From Actinomyces ruminis (GTDB lineage Bacteria; Actinomycetota; Actinomycetes; Actinomycetales; Actinomycetaceae): a DNA stretch of 64,000 nucleotides. The stretch is from positions 23,551 to 87,550 of the forward strand of contig NZ_MTPX02000031.1 in NCBI RefSeq assembly GCF_002154335.2, in the 5' to 3' direction. The stretch's first letter is position 1; every line of letters begins with the position of its first letter. A model generated the notes under the pieces. The model saw only the letters and a list, made by a program, of their open reading frames with translations. It had not been told where the DNA came from and ran no database searches. Below are positions 7,528 to 18,991 of this stretch, one piece after another. The translations under genes and the position numbers were made by a program.

Positions 7528-8373
7528 ATGACCAAGTCACTCAAGAAGTACTTCCTCGTATTCACCGGCCCCACACTGATCGCCTTCCTGATCGCCTTCA
7601 TCGTGCCCTTCTTCATGGGCCTGTACCTGTCGCTGACCAAGTTCACCACGCTGACCAACGCCAAGTGGGTCGGCTTTGACAACTACCAGACGGCCCTGAC
7701 CGGCAACACCGGGTTCGTCAAGGCCCTCGGCTTCACCGCCGTCGTCTCGGCCATCTCGATCATCACCGTCAACCTGGGCGCCTTCGCCCTGGCCTACCTG
7801 CTCACCCGCAAGCTGCGCGGCACCAACCTGTTCCGCTCGGTGTTCTTCATGCCCAACCTGATCGGCGGCATCGTGCTGGGCTACACCTGGCAGGTCATGC
7901 TCAACGCGATCCTGCGCCACTGGGGTCAGACCATCGTCAATGACTGGCGCCTGGGCATGGCAGGACTGGTGCTGCTGATCAACTGGCAGCTGATGGGCTA
8001 CATGATGATCATCTACATCGCCGGCCTGCAGAACGTGCCTCCGGAGCTGATCGAGGCGGCGCAGATCGACGGCGCCGGCAAGTGGGGGACGCTGCGCAAC
8101 GTCACCATCCCCATGGTCATGCCCTCCATCACCATCTGCCTGTTCCTCACCCTGGCCAACACCTTCAAGATGTACGACCAGAACCTGGCCCTGACCAACG
8201 GTGCGCCGCTCAAGCAGACGCAGATGGCGGCACTGAACATCGTGGACCTGATGTACAAGCAGGTCGGCAAGCAGGGTATCGCCCAGGCGCAGGCCGTCAT
8301 CTTCTTCATCATCGTTACCGTCATCGCCGTGCTGCAGCTGCGCGCGACCCGCGCCAAGGAGGTTGAAGCGTGA
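7528..8373 (+). CDS. Sugar ABC transporter permease, MalF-like
   Basis: The product is 281 residues with about six transmembrane segments, starting LVFTGPTLIAFLIAFIVPFF. The cytoplasmic EAA loop is present as EAAQIDGAGKWGTLRNVTIP, the contact site for the ATPase. The start ATG 7528 fits the first conserved helix; the frame is open further upstream but only into non-conserved sequence. The stop overlaps the next permease as GTGA. It forms the membrane channel with the following MalG-like subunit. Confidence 0.92.
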   Translation: MTKSLKKYFLVFTGPTLIAFLIAFIVPFFMGLYLSLTKFTTLTNAKWVGFDNYQTALTGNTGFVKALGFTAVVSAISIITVNLGAFALAYLLTRKLRGTNLFRSVFFMPNLIGGIVLGYTWQVMLNAILRHWGQTIVNDWRLGMAGLVLLINWQLMGYMMIIYIAGLQNVPPELIEAAQIDGAGKWGTLRNVTIPMVMPSITICLFLTLANTFKMYDQNLALTNGAPLKQTQMAALNIVDLMYKQVGKQGIAQAQAVIFFIIVTVIAVLQLRATRAKEVEA

Positions 8374-9278
8374 GCACCGAGACCCTCGCCCCCATGGGCC
8401 CCACCGCCATCAAGCCGATGCGGCCCTCCAAGCCCGCCCGTCGCAAGCAGACCGTGGGCCAGAACCTGCTCACCGGCTTCCTCACGGTGCTGACGCTGAT
8501 CTGGATCATTCCGCTGCTGTTCATCCTGATCAACTCATTCAAGGGCAAGTTCTACATCTCCGACTCGCCCTTCTCACTGCCCACCGGCGAGACCTTCGCG
8601 GGAGTCGCCAACTACATCACCGGTCTGCAGCTGTCCGGCTTCGCCCGGGCCCTGGGGTGGTCACTGTTCATCACCGTCGGCTCGGTGGCCGTGATCGTGC
8701 TGCTGACCGCCATGACCGCGTACTACATCACCCGCGTCAAGACCTGGTGGACCTCCCTGATCTACTACCTGTTCGCGTTCTCCATGATCGCCCCGTTCCA
8801 GCTGGTCATGTTCCCGACCGTCAAGATCGCCGACATGCTTGGCCTGGCCACGCCCTGGGGCATGATCGTCCTGTACCTGGGCTTCGGCGGCGGCCTGTCG
8901 GTCTTCCTGTTCGCCGGCTTCATCAAGTCCGTGCCGCTGGAGATCGAGGAGGCCGCCTACATGGACGGCTGCTCCCCGCTGCAGAGCTACTTCCGCGTGG
9001 TGATGCCGCTGCTCAAGCCGACCGCGGTGACGGTCGCAGTGCTGAACGCCATGTGGGTGTGGAACGACTTCCTCCTGCCCAACCTTGTCATCGGCCAGGA
9101 CGAGCGCTACAAGACGATCCCGATCGTCATCCAGATGCTCGTCGGCTCCAACGGCAACCGCGACATGGGCGCGCAGATGGCCATGCTGGTGCTGGCCATC
9201 GTCCCCATCGTCATCTTCTACGCCTTCGGCCAGAAGTACATCGTCGAGGGCGTCGCCGCCGGCGCCGTCAAGGGCTGA
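8370..9278 (+). CDS. Sugar ABC transporter permease, MalG-like
   Basis: This 302-residue permease starts at GTG 8370, overlapping the previous stop. It has six predicted helices and the EAA loop as EEAAYMDGCSPLQSYFRVV, followed by the C-terminal FGQKYIVEGVAAGAVKG typical of CUT1 MalG-like subunits. It completes the importer with the two preceding genes and is followed 14 bp later by a DUF624-type membrane protein, a common companion of these importers. Confidence 0.93.
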   Translation: MSTETLAPMGPTAIKPMRPSKPARRKQTVGQNLLTGFLTVLTLIWIIPLLFILINSFKGKFYISDSPFSLPTGETFAGVANYITGLQLSGFARALGWSLFITVGSVAVIVLLTAMTAYYITRVKTWWTSLIYYLFAFSMIAPFQLVMFPTVKIADMLGLATPWGMIVLYLGFGGGLSVFLFAGFIKSVPLEIEEAAYMDGCSPLQSYFRVVMPLLKPTAVTVAVLNAMWVWNDFLLPNLVIGQDERYKTIPIVIQMLVGSNGNRDMGAQMAMLVLAIVPIVIFYAFGQKYIVEGVAAGAVKG

Positions 9279-9292
9279 GCCGGCCTTAAGCC

Positions 9293-9930
9293 ATGCCCGG
9301 CTTCCTGAGACCCGACTCGGCCTTCTACCGGGCATGGTCTGCTGCCGCCGACCTCGTCGTCGTCAACCTGCTCACCCTGCTGGGGTGCCTGCCCATCATC
9401 ACCGCGGGCGCAGCGCTTACCGCCTGCGCCCGCGTGGTGATGGAAATGGCGCGAGATGAGGACACCTACACGGTGCGCACCTGGTGGCGCTCCTTCCGCA
9501 CCAATCTGGTCCAGTCACTGGCTTGGTGGCTGCCGACGCTGGCAGCCGGGGGATTAGCGGCATGGATGAACCTGTCGCTGTCCCAGCTGGGTGGAACTGC
9601 CCTGACCGGGCTGGTCGACGCCGGGGCGCTGCTCATCATCGCCGTCCTGACCTGGCTGGTTCCGTTGGTCGCCTTCTTTGACAACACCGTCGGCGCGCAC
9701 GTAGCCAACGCGGCGCGCTTGGCCGTCGGGGCGCTCGGTCGCACCGCGGTATGCCTGCTGCTGCTTGCTGTTCCCGTAGTCGTGGTGGCGGCCCTGCCTG
9801 GCGCGCGCGCCGCCGCCGGCTGGTTCATGGTGCTGCTCGGCGTCGCTTCATCGGTTACCTCATGACCCTGGTGCAGCGGCCCGTGATCGACCGCCTGCGC
9901 GACGCCGCCCGTACTCGCCGAGATCGGTAG
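9293..9930 (+). CDS. DUF624/YesL-type membrane protein, one base short near its end
   Basis: The first 185 residues read FYRAWSAAADLVVVNLLTLLGC and four further helices, as in the YesL/DUF624 family, whose members sit beside sugar importers and whose exact role is unknown. The frame breaks at about 9848. Adding one T (gct-T-tcatc) gives FIGYLMTLVQRPVIDRLRD and a TAG at 9928, and the total is one base short of 213 codons. The stop codon lies inside a copy of the CCGAGATCGGTAG dispersed repeat, so that repeat supplies the end of the reading frame. The start has no strong ribosome site. Confidence 0.75.
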
Positions 9931-9960
9931 AAGTTACGTGCCCAGATCGGTAGATACGGC
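9918..9960 (+). repeat. Dispersed 23-bp tandem element, two units
   Basis: Units CCGAGATCGGTAGA (from 9918) and CCAGATCGGTAGATACGGC (to 9960) are spaced 23 bp. They match elements at 23071, 45186, 59650 and 62234. Confidence 0.8.
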
Positions 9961-9973
9961 GAACACGTTGACG

Positions 9974-10020
9974 TCCCGGCGCTCCGGCCGTGAGAGTCTC
10001 CCACGGCCGGAGCGTCGGGA
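9974..10020 (+). terminator. Strong terminator hairpin after sugar importer operon
   Basis: Near-perfect 19-bp arms TCCCGGCGCTCCGGCCGTG and CACGGCCGGAGCGTCGGGA enclose a 9-base loop. It lies between the convergent ends of the importer operon and the AztD-like gene, so it may serve both. Confidence 0.75.
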
Positions 10021-10076
10021 CGCCTGATGCGGCCGACGGCGGTGCCGGTAAGGGTCCGGTGCCGGGAGTCCGGGCC

Positions 10077-11369
10077 TCAGTGCTTCAGTTCGGCGTCGAT
10101 TACCGTCATCTCGTTGGGCACCACGCTCAGATCCAGGCTGGACAGCAGCGTGCCGGTGGAGATCTGCACCAGGTGCAGCTGCTTGGTGGCGGGGTCAGTG
10201 ACATAGGCGAAGTCTCCGGCCGTCTTCACATTGGGGCCGGGCTCCTGCCAGTTCTCATTCTCCGTCCAGGACGTGACCACGTCGACCTGCTTGGTTACCG
10301 CGGCCGTGGCGGTGTCGATGATGTTGAGCTTGCCATCGTTGGTCAGGACCACGCCCTCGCCCGCCTCGCCGCGGCCGAAGGAGCGGAACCAGTAGGCCGA
10401 GCCCAGCTCCACGGTCTTCGTGGTGGCATCGGTGGTATTGATGACGCCAACCCGCGTGGGGTGCTCCGGCTCGGCACCGTCAACGGGCTCGACGGTCTTG
10501 TAGTCGGTCAGGACGTAGGGAGAGTCATAGGAGCCGAACTGGTTGCCGCTGCGTTGGTACTCCTCCGGCACCGGCACCTTGTGGAACTGCCCGTCACGGA
10601 ACACCACCGACCCGTTGGTGCAGCCGAAAGTGACCACGTCCTCGCCCTGGGCGGTGGCCTCGCCGTGGACGCCGGGGCAGTCGGTGGACTCGGCACCGAT
10701 GCTCCCGTCCGCCTTGCGCTCGTGGACCGTGTGACGCTCGTCCTCGGTCCCCTCGGTCACCAGGATGCTCCCGCTGGTCAGGGGGACGGCGACGCCGTGG
10801 TGCGGATCGTTCGTCTTGAAGCTGGTCAGCTCGTCGGAGCTGAGTTGACCGTCCTCCAGCGCGTCGGTCTCGAAGACAGTGACAGTGCCGGTGCCGTCGT
10901 CGAACACGGCCGTCTTTCCGGCATGGGTGACGACGTGCCCGGGCTTGTCCGCCGCGATTACCGAGCCGGTGAGCTTCGGGGTAGTGGTGTAGTAGTGGTT
11001 GTGGTCCCCGTGGGGCTTGACGATCATCCCCAGGTCCAGGACCTCGAACCCTTCGGAGGAGGAGACGAGCACGTGGCGGCCGTCCCCGGCTGGGTTGAGC
11101 CGCAGGAAGCCCTCCTTCTTGATATCGGCTACAACGGAGCCGTCGGAGGTATCGACGATCTGGATGCCGCCGTCGTAGGTGATGGCGGCGCGGGGGTCCA
11201 CGTCGCTGACCTCCACCGGTTTCTCCGACGGCGCCGTGGCGGTCTGCGCGTCGGCAGTGGCTAGGGAGTCGGAGCCGCCCGCTGAAGACGAGCCGCAGGC
11301 GGCCAGGGTCATGGTCAACGCCGCTGCGGCGGCCAGAGTAAGAGCACTGAGGTGGGGGAGAGTTCTCAT
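10077..11369 (-). CDS. aztD: AztD-like zinc metallochaperone lipoprotein
   Basis: The product is 430 residues with a lipobox LAAC (Cys25) after a hydrophobic signal. The body looks like a beta-propeller: repeated VFxTDxL, GSVVFRDGQF and HLVQISTGTLLSSLDLS segments, plus a His-rich stretch HGDHNHYYTTTPK. These fit the AztD family, extracytoplasmic zinc chaperones that load the zinc-binding protein of AztABC importers. The start ATG 11369 is chosen because it opens a normal signal peptide. A palindrome of Zur type lies 11 bases upstream, supporting zinc control. No aztABC genes are adjacent, which is unusual. Confidence 0.8.
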   Translation of the reverse strand: MRTLPHLSALTLAAAAALTMTLAACGSSSAGGSDSLATADAQTATAPSEKPVEVSDVDPRAAITYDGGIQIVDTSDGSVVADIKKEGFLRLNPAGDGRHVLVSSSEGFEVLDLGMIVKPHGDHNHYYTTTPKLTGSVIAADKPGHVVTHAGKTAVFDDGTGTVTVFETDALEDGQLSSDELTSFKTNDPHHGVAVPLTSGSILVTEGTEDERHTVHERKADGSIGAESTDCPGVHGEATAQGEDVVTFGCTNGSVVFRDGQFHKVPVPEEYQRSGNQFGSYDSPYVLTDYKTVEPVDGAEPEHPTRVGVINTTDATTKTVELGSAYWFRSFGRGEAGEGVVLTNDGKLNIIDTATAAVTKQVDVVTSWTENENWQEPGPNVKTAGDFAYVTDPATKQLHLVQISTGTLLSSLDLSVVPNEMTVIDAELKH

Positions 11370-11380
11370 GCCGCAAACGG

Positions 11381-11395
11381 TAATGATTATCATTA
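11381..11395. promoter_or_regulatory. Zur-type operator
   Basis: TAATGATTATCATTA is a perfect 7-1-7 palindrome of the Zur/Fur type, directly before the AztD-like start codon. Binding here would block transcription or translation initiation when zinc is sufficient. Confidence 0.7.
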
Positions 11396-11578
11396 AGTGT
11401 CGCAACTCCCCACCCTTCCGCTGCTTCGCTTCCCAAGGCGTGGACGCGCCGCCTGCCGAAGCCGGTCGTCCACCAGTCGGCCCCGGCAGGTTGCGGCGCG
11501 TGGCGCTCCGGTAGGCTGTCCGCGGCGCGCCCAGGCCGCGCCTGTCCTTAGGGGCACTCACTCAGTCAGGGAGTAGCA

Positions 11579-12864
11579 ATGCCAGCCGTCGTCGTCGTCG
11601 GGACTCAATGGGGAGACGAAGGAAAGGGCAAGGCGACCGACCAGCTCGGTCAGGGCGTCGACTACGTGGTGAAGTTCAACGGCGGTAACAACGCCGGGCA
11701 CACCGTCGTCATCGATGGCGAGACCTTCGCCTTCCACCTTCTGCCCGCGGGCGTCCTCACCCCCGGGGTCACCCCCGTGATCGGCAACGGCGTGGTGGTG
11801 GACCTGGAGGTTCTGTTCCAGGAGATCGAGGAGATCACCTCCCGCGGCAAGGATGCCTCCGCGCTCAAGATCTCCGCCAACGCCCACCTGATCCCCTCCT
11901 ACAACCGGGTCATGGACCGCACTACCGAACGCTTCCTGGGCGCCCGCCAGCTGGGCACCACCGGCCGCGGCATCGGCCCCACCTACGCGGACAAGATGAA
12001 CCGCGTGGGCCTGCGCGTGCAGGACCTGTTCGATGAGTCGATCCTGCGCCAGAAGGTCCACTCCGCGCTGGACCAGAAGAACAGCCTGCTGCTGAAGGTC
12101 TTCAACCGGCCCGCCATCGACCCCGACGCCGTCGCTGACGAACTGCTGTCCTACGCCGAGCGCGTGCGCCCCATGGTGGTGGACACCTCCCTGCTGCTTA
12201 ACCAGGCCCTGGACGCCGGCAAGACTGTCCTGTTCGAGGCCGGCCAGGCCACCATGCTCGACATCGACCACGGCACCTACCCCTTCGTCACCTCCTCCAA
12301 CCCGACCGCCGGGGGCGCCTGCACCGGCACCGGCGTGGGCCCCACCCGCATCGACGCCGTCGTCGGCGTGGTCAAGGCATACACCACGCGGGTGGGCGAG
12401 GGGCCCTTCCCCACCGAGCTCACCGACGCATGGGGGAGCGGCTGCGCGCCGAGGGAGGCGAGTACGGGGTCACCACCGGGCGTCCGCGCCGCTGCGGCTG
12501 GCACGACGCCGTCGTCACCCGCTACGCCGCCCGCGTCAACGGGCTCACCGACTTGGTGATGACCAAGCTCGACGTGCTCACCGGGCATGAGACCATCCCC
12601 GTGTGCGTCGCCTACGACGTCGACGGCGAGGTCACCTCCGAGATGCCGCTGACCCAGACGGACTTCCACCACGCCAAGCCGGTCTACGAGGAGCTGCCCG
12701 GCTGGAGCGAGGACATTACCGGCGTGCGCGACTTCGACGACCTGCCCGCCGCCACCCGCGACTACGTGCTGCGCATTGAGGAGCTCGCCGGCTGCCGCAT
12801 CTCCGCGATCGGGGTGGGCGCGGGCCGCGAGGCCACTATCACTCGCCACCAACTGCTCGGCTGA
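11579..12864 (+). CDS. purA: Adenylosuccinate synthetase, one base short
   Basis: This enzyme joins aspartate to IMP using GTP in the first step towards AMP. The N-terminus [12 protein letters not shown] carries the GTP-binding loop, followed by NGGNNAGHT and [14 protein letters not shown]. The frame breaks at about 12429; one added base (gac-gcC-atg) joins PTELTDA to [13 protein letters not shown] and the C-terminal [15 protein letters not shown]. The restored protein is 428 residues, the family's usual length. AGGGAG lies 6 bases before ATG 11579. Because purA is normally essential or nearly so, a sequence error is more likely than a mutation. Confidence 0.95.
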
Positions 12865-12893
12865 GCGCCGGCGGAGCGGTTAACGACGACGGC

Positions 12894-12917
12894 GCCGGCC
12901 CCATGTGCGGGGCCGGC
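12894..12917. terminator. Bidirectional terminator between purA and LppM-like gene
   Basis: Perfect arms GCCGGCCCC and GGGGCCGGC enclose a 6-base loop between two convergent genes. Confidence 0.65.
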
Positions 12918-12958
12918 CGCTCGCTGTTCAGGCGCCTAGCCATCCGGGTGACGCTTGA

Positions 12959-14024
12959 TCACCGATGGCCGTAGGGGTCGCCGGGCTGCTGGCCGTAGGG
13001 CGGCTGACCGGGCTGGTACTGCTGCGGGTTGCCGTAGCCCTGCTGTCCGGGTTGCTGCGGCTGGGTATAGCCCTGCTGGCCGTAAGGCTGTTGCGGCTGG
13101 GCGTAGGGCTGTTGCGGCTGGGCGTAGCCTGCTGGCCGTAGGGTTGCTGCGGGGCGCCGTATTGCGTTTGGCCGGCCTGCTGGTACGGCTGGGCCGGGTA
13201 TCCGGCCCCGGGGTAGCCGGCGGTCGGTACGGAGTGCTTCTTCTGGTTCCGGGAGACGACGACGGCGATCACAACGCCGACGATCACCAGCAGACCCACG
13301 ATGCCGAGAACGATCGGCAGCAGTGAATGTCCCTCGTCGGAGTCGGCGTCGGCGGGTGCCGCAACGGCTTCGCTCGTGGGAGTGGGCGCCGCGTCTCCGG
13401 TGGCAGAAGTCGGCGCGTCGGTGGGCTCCGTGGAGGCAGAGGCGGAGGGGGTGGACGCGGCCTGATCGGCGGAGGCCCAGCCGGTCGCCTGGAGGGACTC
13501 GAGTGAGGCGATGTTGTCCCAGTTGGCTTCGTTGCCGGAGATCGTTGCGTTTGCGTCGGCTTCGATGACGTCGCCGGGGAAGGCAACGGTCATGGTGCTG
13601 GAGTCGTAGTCGCTCAAGTCGCTGAAGCCGGACATGTCGACGATGTAGGTACCATCCTGGTGCTTGATGGAGAAATCCTCGTCGATGGATCCGACCACCG
13701 GCAGGCTGAGCATGGACAGCACGCAGGCGTCGTCCTCGGTGGACAGTGTCACCTCGATGTCGTCGTCGGCGTCCTCGATGTACTGGAGCTCATCAAGGCC
13801 GAGCACATCCTCCGTGCAGTAGTAGTCGGCGCTGAAGCTTCGATGTCGATGGTCATGACCAAGTCGGCGGTCTTGTTCTCATACAGCGTGAGGTCAATAT
13901 GGGCGCTCGCATCGCCGTCGTCGGCGACGGCAAGAGGGCCCACGAGGACGGAGCCGAGCAGAAGCGCGGAGCCGGCGACCACGGAACCGGCGCGGCGTAG
14001 GGCGACGGGGGACAGGATGCTCAT
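12959..14024 (-). CDS. LppM-like secreted membrane-anchored protein A, two bases short
   Basis: First of three tandem relatives. It has a signal peptide (ending LVGPLAVADDG), an extracytoplasmic LppM/DUF3153-like domain, a Ser/Thr/Pro/Ala linker, one transmembrane helix (LLPIVLGIVGLLVIVGVVIAV) and a cytoplasmic tail rich in Gln-Pro-Tyr-Gly. Two breaks are visible. One at about 13843 is repaired by a T, giving IEAFSADYYCTED; one at about 13130 is repaired by a G, giving QQGYAQPQQPY through to PYGHR and the TGA at 12959. The length is exactly two bases short of 355 aa plus stop. LppM in mycobacteria affects the cell envelope; the role here is unknown. Confidence 0.75.
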
Positions 14025-14061
14025 GCTGAGAGTGTACGGAACCTCCTCAGTTGCAACTAGC

Positions 14062-14101
14062 GCGACGCCCACGCGTCCGGTGCTGGGCGCGTGGGCGTCG
14101 C
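14062..14101 (-). terminator. Terminator after LppM-like gene B
   Basis: Perfect 14-bp arms GCGACGCCCACGCG and CGCGTGGGCGTCGC with a 12-base loop lie between genes B and A, so the two relatives are probably separate transcripts. Confidence 0.7.
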
Positions 14102-14113
14102 GAATGGGTTCAC

Positions 14114-14984
14114 TCAGTGCTGGGCGTTGGGGTCTCCGGGCTGGTATTGCTGCGGGTTGCGTATCCCTGCTGGCCGGGCTGCTGCGGGGCACCGTATGGC
14201 TGTTGGCCGGGCTGCTGCGGCTGGGCACGTATCCCTGCTGGCCGGGCTGCTGCGGCTGGGCCGGATATCCGGCCCCGGGGTAGCCGGTGACCGGGGCGGC
14301 GTTCTTCTTCCGGTTCCGAGACACGATGAAGGCGACAACGCCGGCAATCACCAGGAGCGCCACCACGACCAGCGCGATCCAAACGGCCGAACTCTTGCCG
14401 GCCGAGTCCTTGCCGACCGCCCGGATGGTGCCTGCGTCGGTCAGGTCGTCCCAGGTGACCTTGTTGCCGTCGATTGTGGCGCTGTCATCGGCTTCGGTGA
14501 CCTTGCCGGGGAAGGTGACGGAGATGGAGATCGAGCTGAGGTAGTCGCCGGCGTCCCCCAAGTCGCCAAAGTCGACGATGTACTCGTCGCCCTCGTGCGT
14601 AATCGGGGAGTCGGAGCTGTTAAAGGCATCCAGGGAGGCACCGGTAACGGTCAGGGCGCAGGAGTCGCCCTGGGCGGCGACGTCGACCTTGGCCTCGTCA
14701 CCGAGCTCCGCGATATCGTCGTCACTGATACCACTGAGCGACAGCATGTCTTCAGTGCAGTAGAGGCTGGGGTCGATGCCGTCGATTCCCGTCGATATGG
14801 ACATGTCGACGAGCTCGTCCTCGTGGAGCACGAGGTCGAGGCTCATGTTTGCGGAGAGTCCGTAGAAACTGTCGTCATCGTCGGCGATTGCGGTGGGACC
14901 GAGGAGGGCGGAGCCGAGCAGCAGCGCAGAGCCGGCCACCACGGCGCCCGTGCGGCGCAAGGATGTGGGGAAGAGGTTGCTCAT
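14114..14984 (-). CDS. LppM-like secreted membrane-anchored protein B, two bases short
   Basis: Second relative: signal peptide (SALLLGSALLGPTAIADDDD), an LppM-like domain with LYCTEDMLSLSG and SVTFPGKVTEADDSATIDGN, one helix (WIALVVVALLVIAGVVAFIV) and a Pro/Gln/Gly/Tyr tail. Breaks in the tail at about 14227 and 14157 are repaired by a C and an A, restoring PQQPGQQPYGAPQQPGQQGY and the end GDPNAQH. The length is two bases short of a whole number of codons. Genes A and B share the GYPGAGYPAQP junction after the helix. The tail resembles those of other actinobacterial envelope proteins, but no function is known. Confidence 0.75.
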
Positions 14985-15034
14985 GCCCGGGAGTGTACGG
15001 AAGCACCCCCATTCCAGCAACAAAATGATGACGA

Positions 15035-15812
15035 TCACTTCCGTCGTGAACGGTGCCGCCGCAGCGCAGCCGCCCCCACCGCGGCACCGGCGGCCGTCAC
15101 CCCGGCCACGATCCACGCCCCGTAGCGGTCCCAGGCCGACACGCCTGCGCCCGCCCGGGCTCGTCCGGACGCGCTCACGCCGTCGTACAGCAGGTCGGCA
15201 TCCTCCAGGTGACGGTGGTGCCTTCACGGCGCCGCCACCGGCGTCCACGACGGCGCCCGGGAAGGTGATCGACAAGCGGGCGTCCACCACCGTGTTCAGT
15301 GACTCCGCTGTGGAGTCCGCGGTGGCGGCCTGCGTGGCATCGGCCGCCGCGGCGGAGGGCGCATCCGCGTCGTCCTGGACGCCGTCGACGGTGACCCCGA
15401 AGCCGACGAAGTGCACCACGTACAGGTCGCCGTCGCGCACCACCAGCTGGTCCGCCGCGGCCTCCTCGTCCGCGGCGTCGGGGATGGACACCCCGGTGAC
15501 GTGCACCTCGCAGCCCAGTCCCTCGGCGTCGTCGGCGGAACCAAGCGGGGAGGCGGTCACCGTCACACCGTCGCCGGAGCCGACCAGCGACTCGGCGGTG
15601 AGGCTTTCACAGGCGGTGCCGTCGGTGAAAACCGTGCCGGTGGTGTCGCGCATGACCAGGTCGACGTCGTAGGTGCCGGCCGTATCCAGGCGCATGTCCA
15701 TATGGGCGGTGCAACCCGACAGCGCCAGTGCGGCCGCGACTGCTACGGGCGCGAGGCGACGGGCGCGGGCGGGTGTGCGTTGACGGCGGTCGGCGAGCGG
15801 CTTCGGGGGCAC
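15035..15812 (-). CDS. LppM-like lipoprotein C, two bases short
   Basis: Third relative, but with a lipobox LSGC (Cys34) instead of a plain signal peptide. The domain includes MRLDTAGTYDVDLVMRDT and SITFPGAVVDAGGGAV. Two breaks close together at about 15225 and 15208 are each repaired by one G, giving AVEGTTVTWEDADLLYDGVS, a C-terminal helix (WIVAGVTAAGAAVGAAA) and a basic end RRHRSRRK. The length is two bases short of 260 codons. It is thus anchored at both ends, as in mycobacterial LppM. It lies divergently from pckG. Confidence 0.75.
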
Positions 15813-15969
15813 GCCCCGACGCTACACGGTGGTGGGTGTGGCGGGAAACACCACCCAGAAGGGGCGAAAACCGCGTTCGGGGGACCTTCGGACGTGACCT
15901 GGGGCGCCAGATGAGGAAGGATAGGAGTTGACCCGTTGAGTCACGAGAATCGAAGAAAGAAGGACTCAC

Positions 15970-17820
<1,851 letters not shown>

Positions 17821-17842
17821 CGCATCGGCTAACGCCTGACGC

Positions 17843-17880
17843 AGCGCGGGGCCCCCGGTCTTCTGACCGGGGACCCCGCT
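17843..17880 (+). terminator. Terminator after pckG
   Basis: Arms AGCGCGGGG-CCCCCGGTC and GACCGGGG-ACCCCGCT pair around a TTCT loop. Confidence 0.7.
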
Positions 17881-17888
17881 GCATCTGC

Positions 17889-18018
17889 CGGCAAACTGTC
17901 CAAAACCGGCAGGAACGCCCTTCGCGCCTGCCGACGGCGCATCATGAGTGGAGTCATTTCAACGTTTCGTGCCGGCCCGGTCCGCGCCCGCGGCCCGTTA
18001 GTGCCGTTTTTGGACATT
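17889..18018 (+). repeat. Palindromic element P1, left flank of DUF559 gene
   Basis: This is a ~130-bp element whose own ends are inverted copies (TGTCCAAAACCGGCAGGAACG and the reverse complement of TTAGTGCCGTTTTTGGACA). The core is TTTCAACGTTTCGTGCCGG. It aligns over its full length, in inverted orientation, with 18992-19120; the outer 28 bp are identical. Confidence 0.85.
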
Positions 18019-18129
18019 CGCTCCACCGAAAGTCACCGGCGCCCACAGGTGCGGTTCGTGCAGGGTGAATCCACAAGGCTCGTCGGGGGCGTTGGCGTGG
18101 CGGCGCTCGTCCGGGGCAGCCTCGGAACC

Positions 18130-18990
18130 ATGAGACAGTGCGACGACGACATTCTGGCGCGGGTACGGGCCTGTTGCGGCGCCGTGCGGCTGCGGGACTT
18201 GAGCCTGGATCGCACGGAGCGGCGTCGCGCCCGGCGGCTGGTCGAGGCTCGCCAGCTGTTCGCGCACCCACATGGGGTGGTGAGTCTGCCCGGGGCGGGC
18301 TGGGACCTGATCCTGGCGCGCATCCATGGCGGGGTGATCACCTGCCAGCACGCCGCCAGGTACTACGGCTATCCCTGTCCCCGCCTATGGGTGCCCGTCC
18401 ATCTGGCGGTCCCCCACAGCGCAAACCGCACCTCGATCCGGGGAGAGGTGCTGCATGTCGAGAGCGAGCTCGAGCTGCCGCCGCTGACCCAGTTCCCGGT
18501 GGCGCCGGTGCCGCTCATGCTGGCCCGTTACCTGCGGTGCGCCCCACGCCGCGAGGGGCCCCTGATGGCCTGCGATGCGGCACTGCATCAGGAGCACACG
18601 TCGGTGGAGGCGGTTGCGGCGCTGCTACATGGCCCGGGCTCGATTCAGGCCCGGGGGCGGCTGGGGCTGGCCAGTGCGCGGGCGCGTTCGCCGCTGGAAA
18701 CGCTCGCTCGGCTGCAACTGTACGACGCCAACGTCCCCTTCGCTGACGGCGTGGACATTCCCAGGGTGGGTGAGGTGGACCTGCTGGTGGACGGGAGGCT
18801 GGTGCTGGAGCTGGACGGCTACACCTACCACGAAGATGAGTTTCAGTTCGCGCGGGACCGCACCAGGGATCGCGAGCTGATCAGACAGGGGTACCGGGTT
18901 GCCCGATTCACCCGCAAGGATGTGGAGCAGGGCCGAGTGGGGGCGGAGGTTCACCAACTCCTCGCCCCGCCAAGCCGCACACGCCGCTGA
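18130..18990 (+). CDS. AbiEi-like/DUF559 endonuclease-fold protein
   Basis: ATG 18130 gives 286 residues; in-frame codons further upstream lie inside the flanking repeat. The N-terminal 80 residues resemble the winged-helix region of AbiEi-type proteins. The C-terminal 70 residues carry the DUF559/Vsr-like nuclease core: GEVDLLVDGRLVLELDGYTYH, then RDRTRDRELIRQGYRVARF, with the Asp/Glu residues expected for metal binding. Members are common in actinobacteria, often in accessory DNA; biochemical roles are mostly untested. The gene is tightly framed by two inverted copies of a ~130-bp palindromic element, one starting 2 bp after the stop, so it may move or be regulated as a unit. Confidence 0.75.
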   Translation: MRQCDDDILARVRACCGAVRLRDLSLDRTERRRARRLVEARQLFAHPHGVVSLPGAGWDLILARIHGGVITCQHAARYYGYPCPRLWVPVHLAVPHSANRTSIRGEVLHVESELELPPLTQFPVAPVPLMLARYLRCAPRREGPLMACDAALHQEHTSVEAVAALLHGPGSIQARGRLGLASARARSPLETLARLQLYDANVPFADGVDIPRVGEVDLLVDGRLVLELDGYTYHEDEFQFARDRTRDRELIRQGYRVARFTRKDVEQGRVGAEVHQLLAPPSRTRR

Positions 18991-18991
18991 T

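Noticed and set aside
15021..15040. Zur-like AATGAT-GACG-ATCACT near LppM-like genes
   Set aside because: The half-site spacing is four bases instead of one and one half is degenerate, unlike the clear site at 11381.
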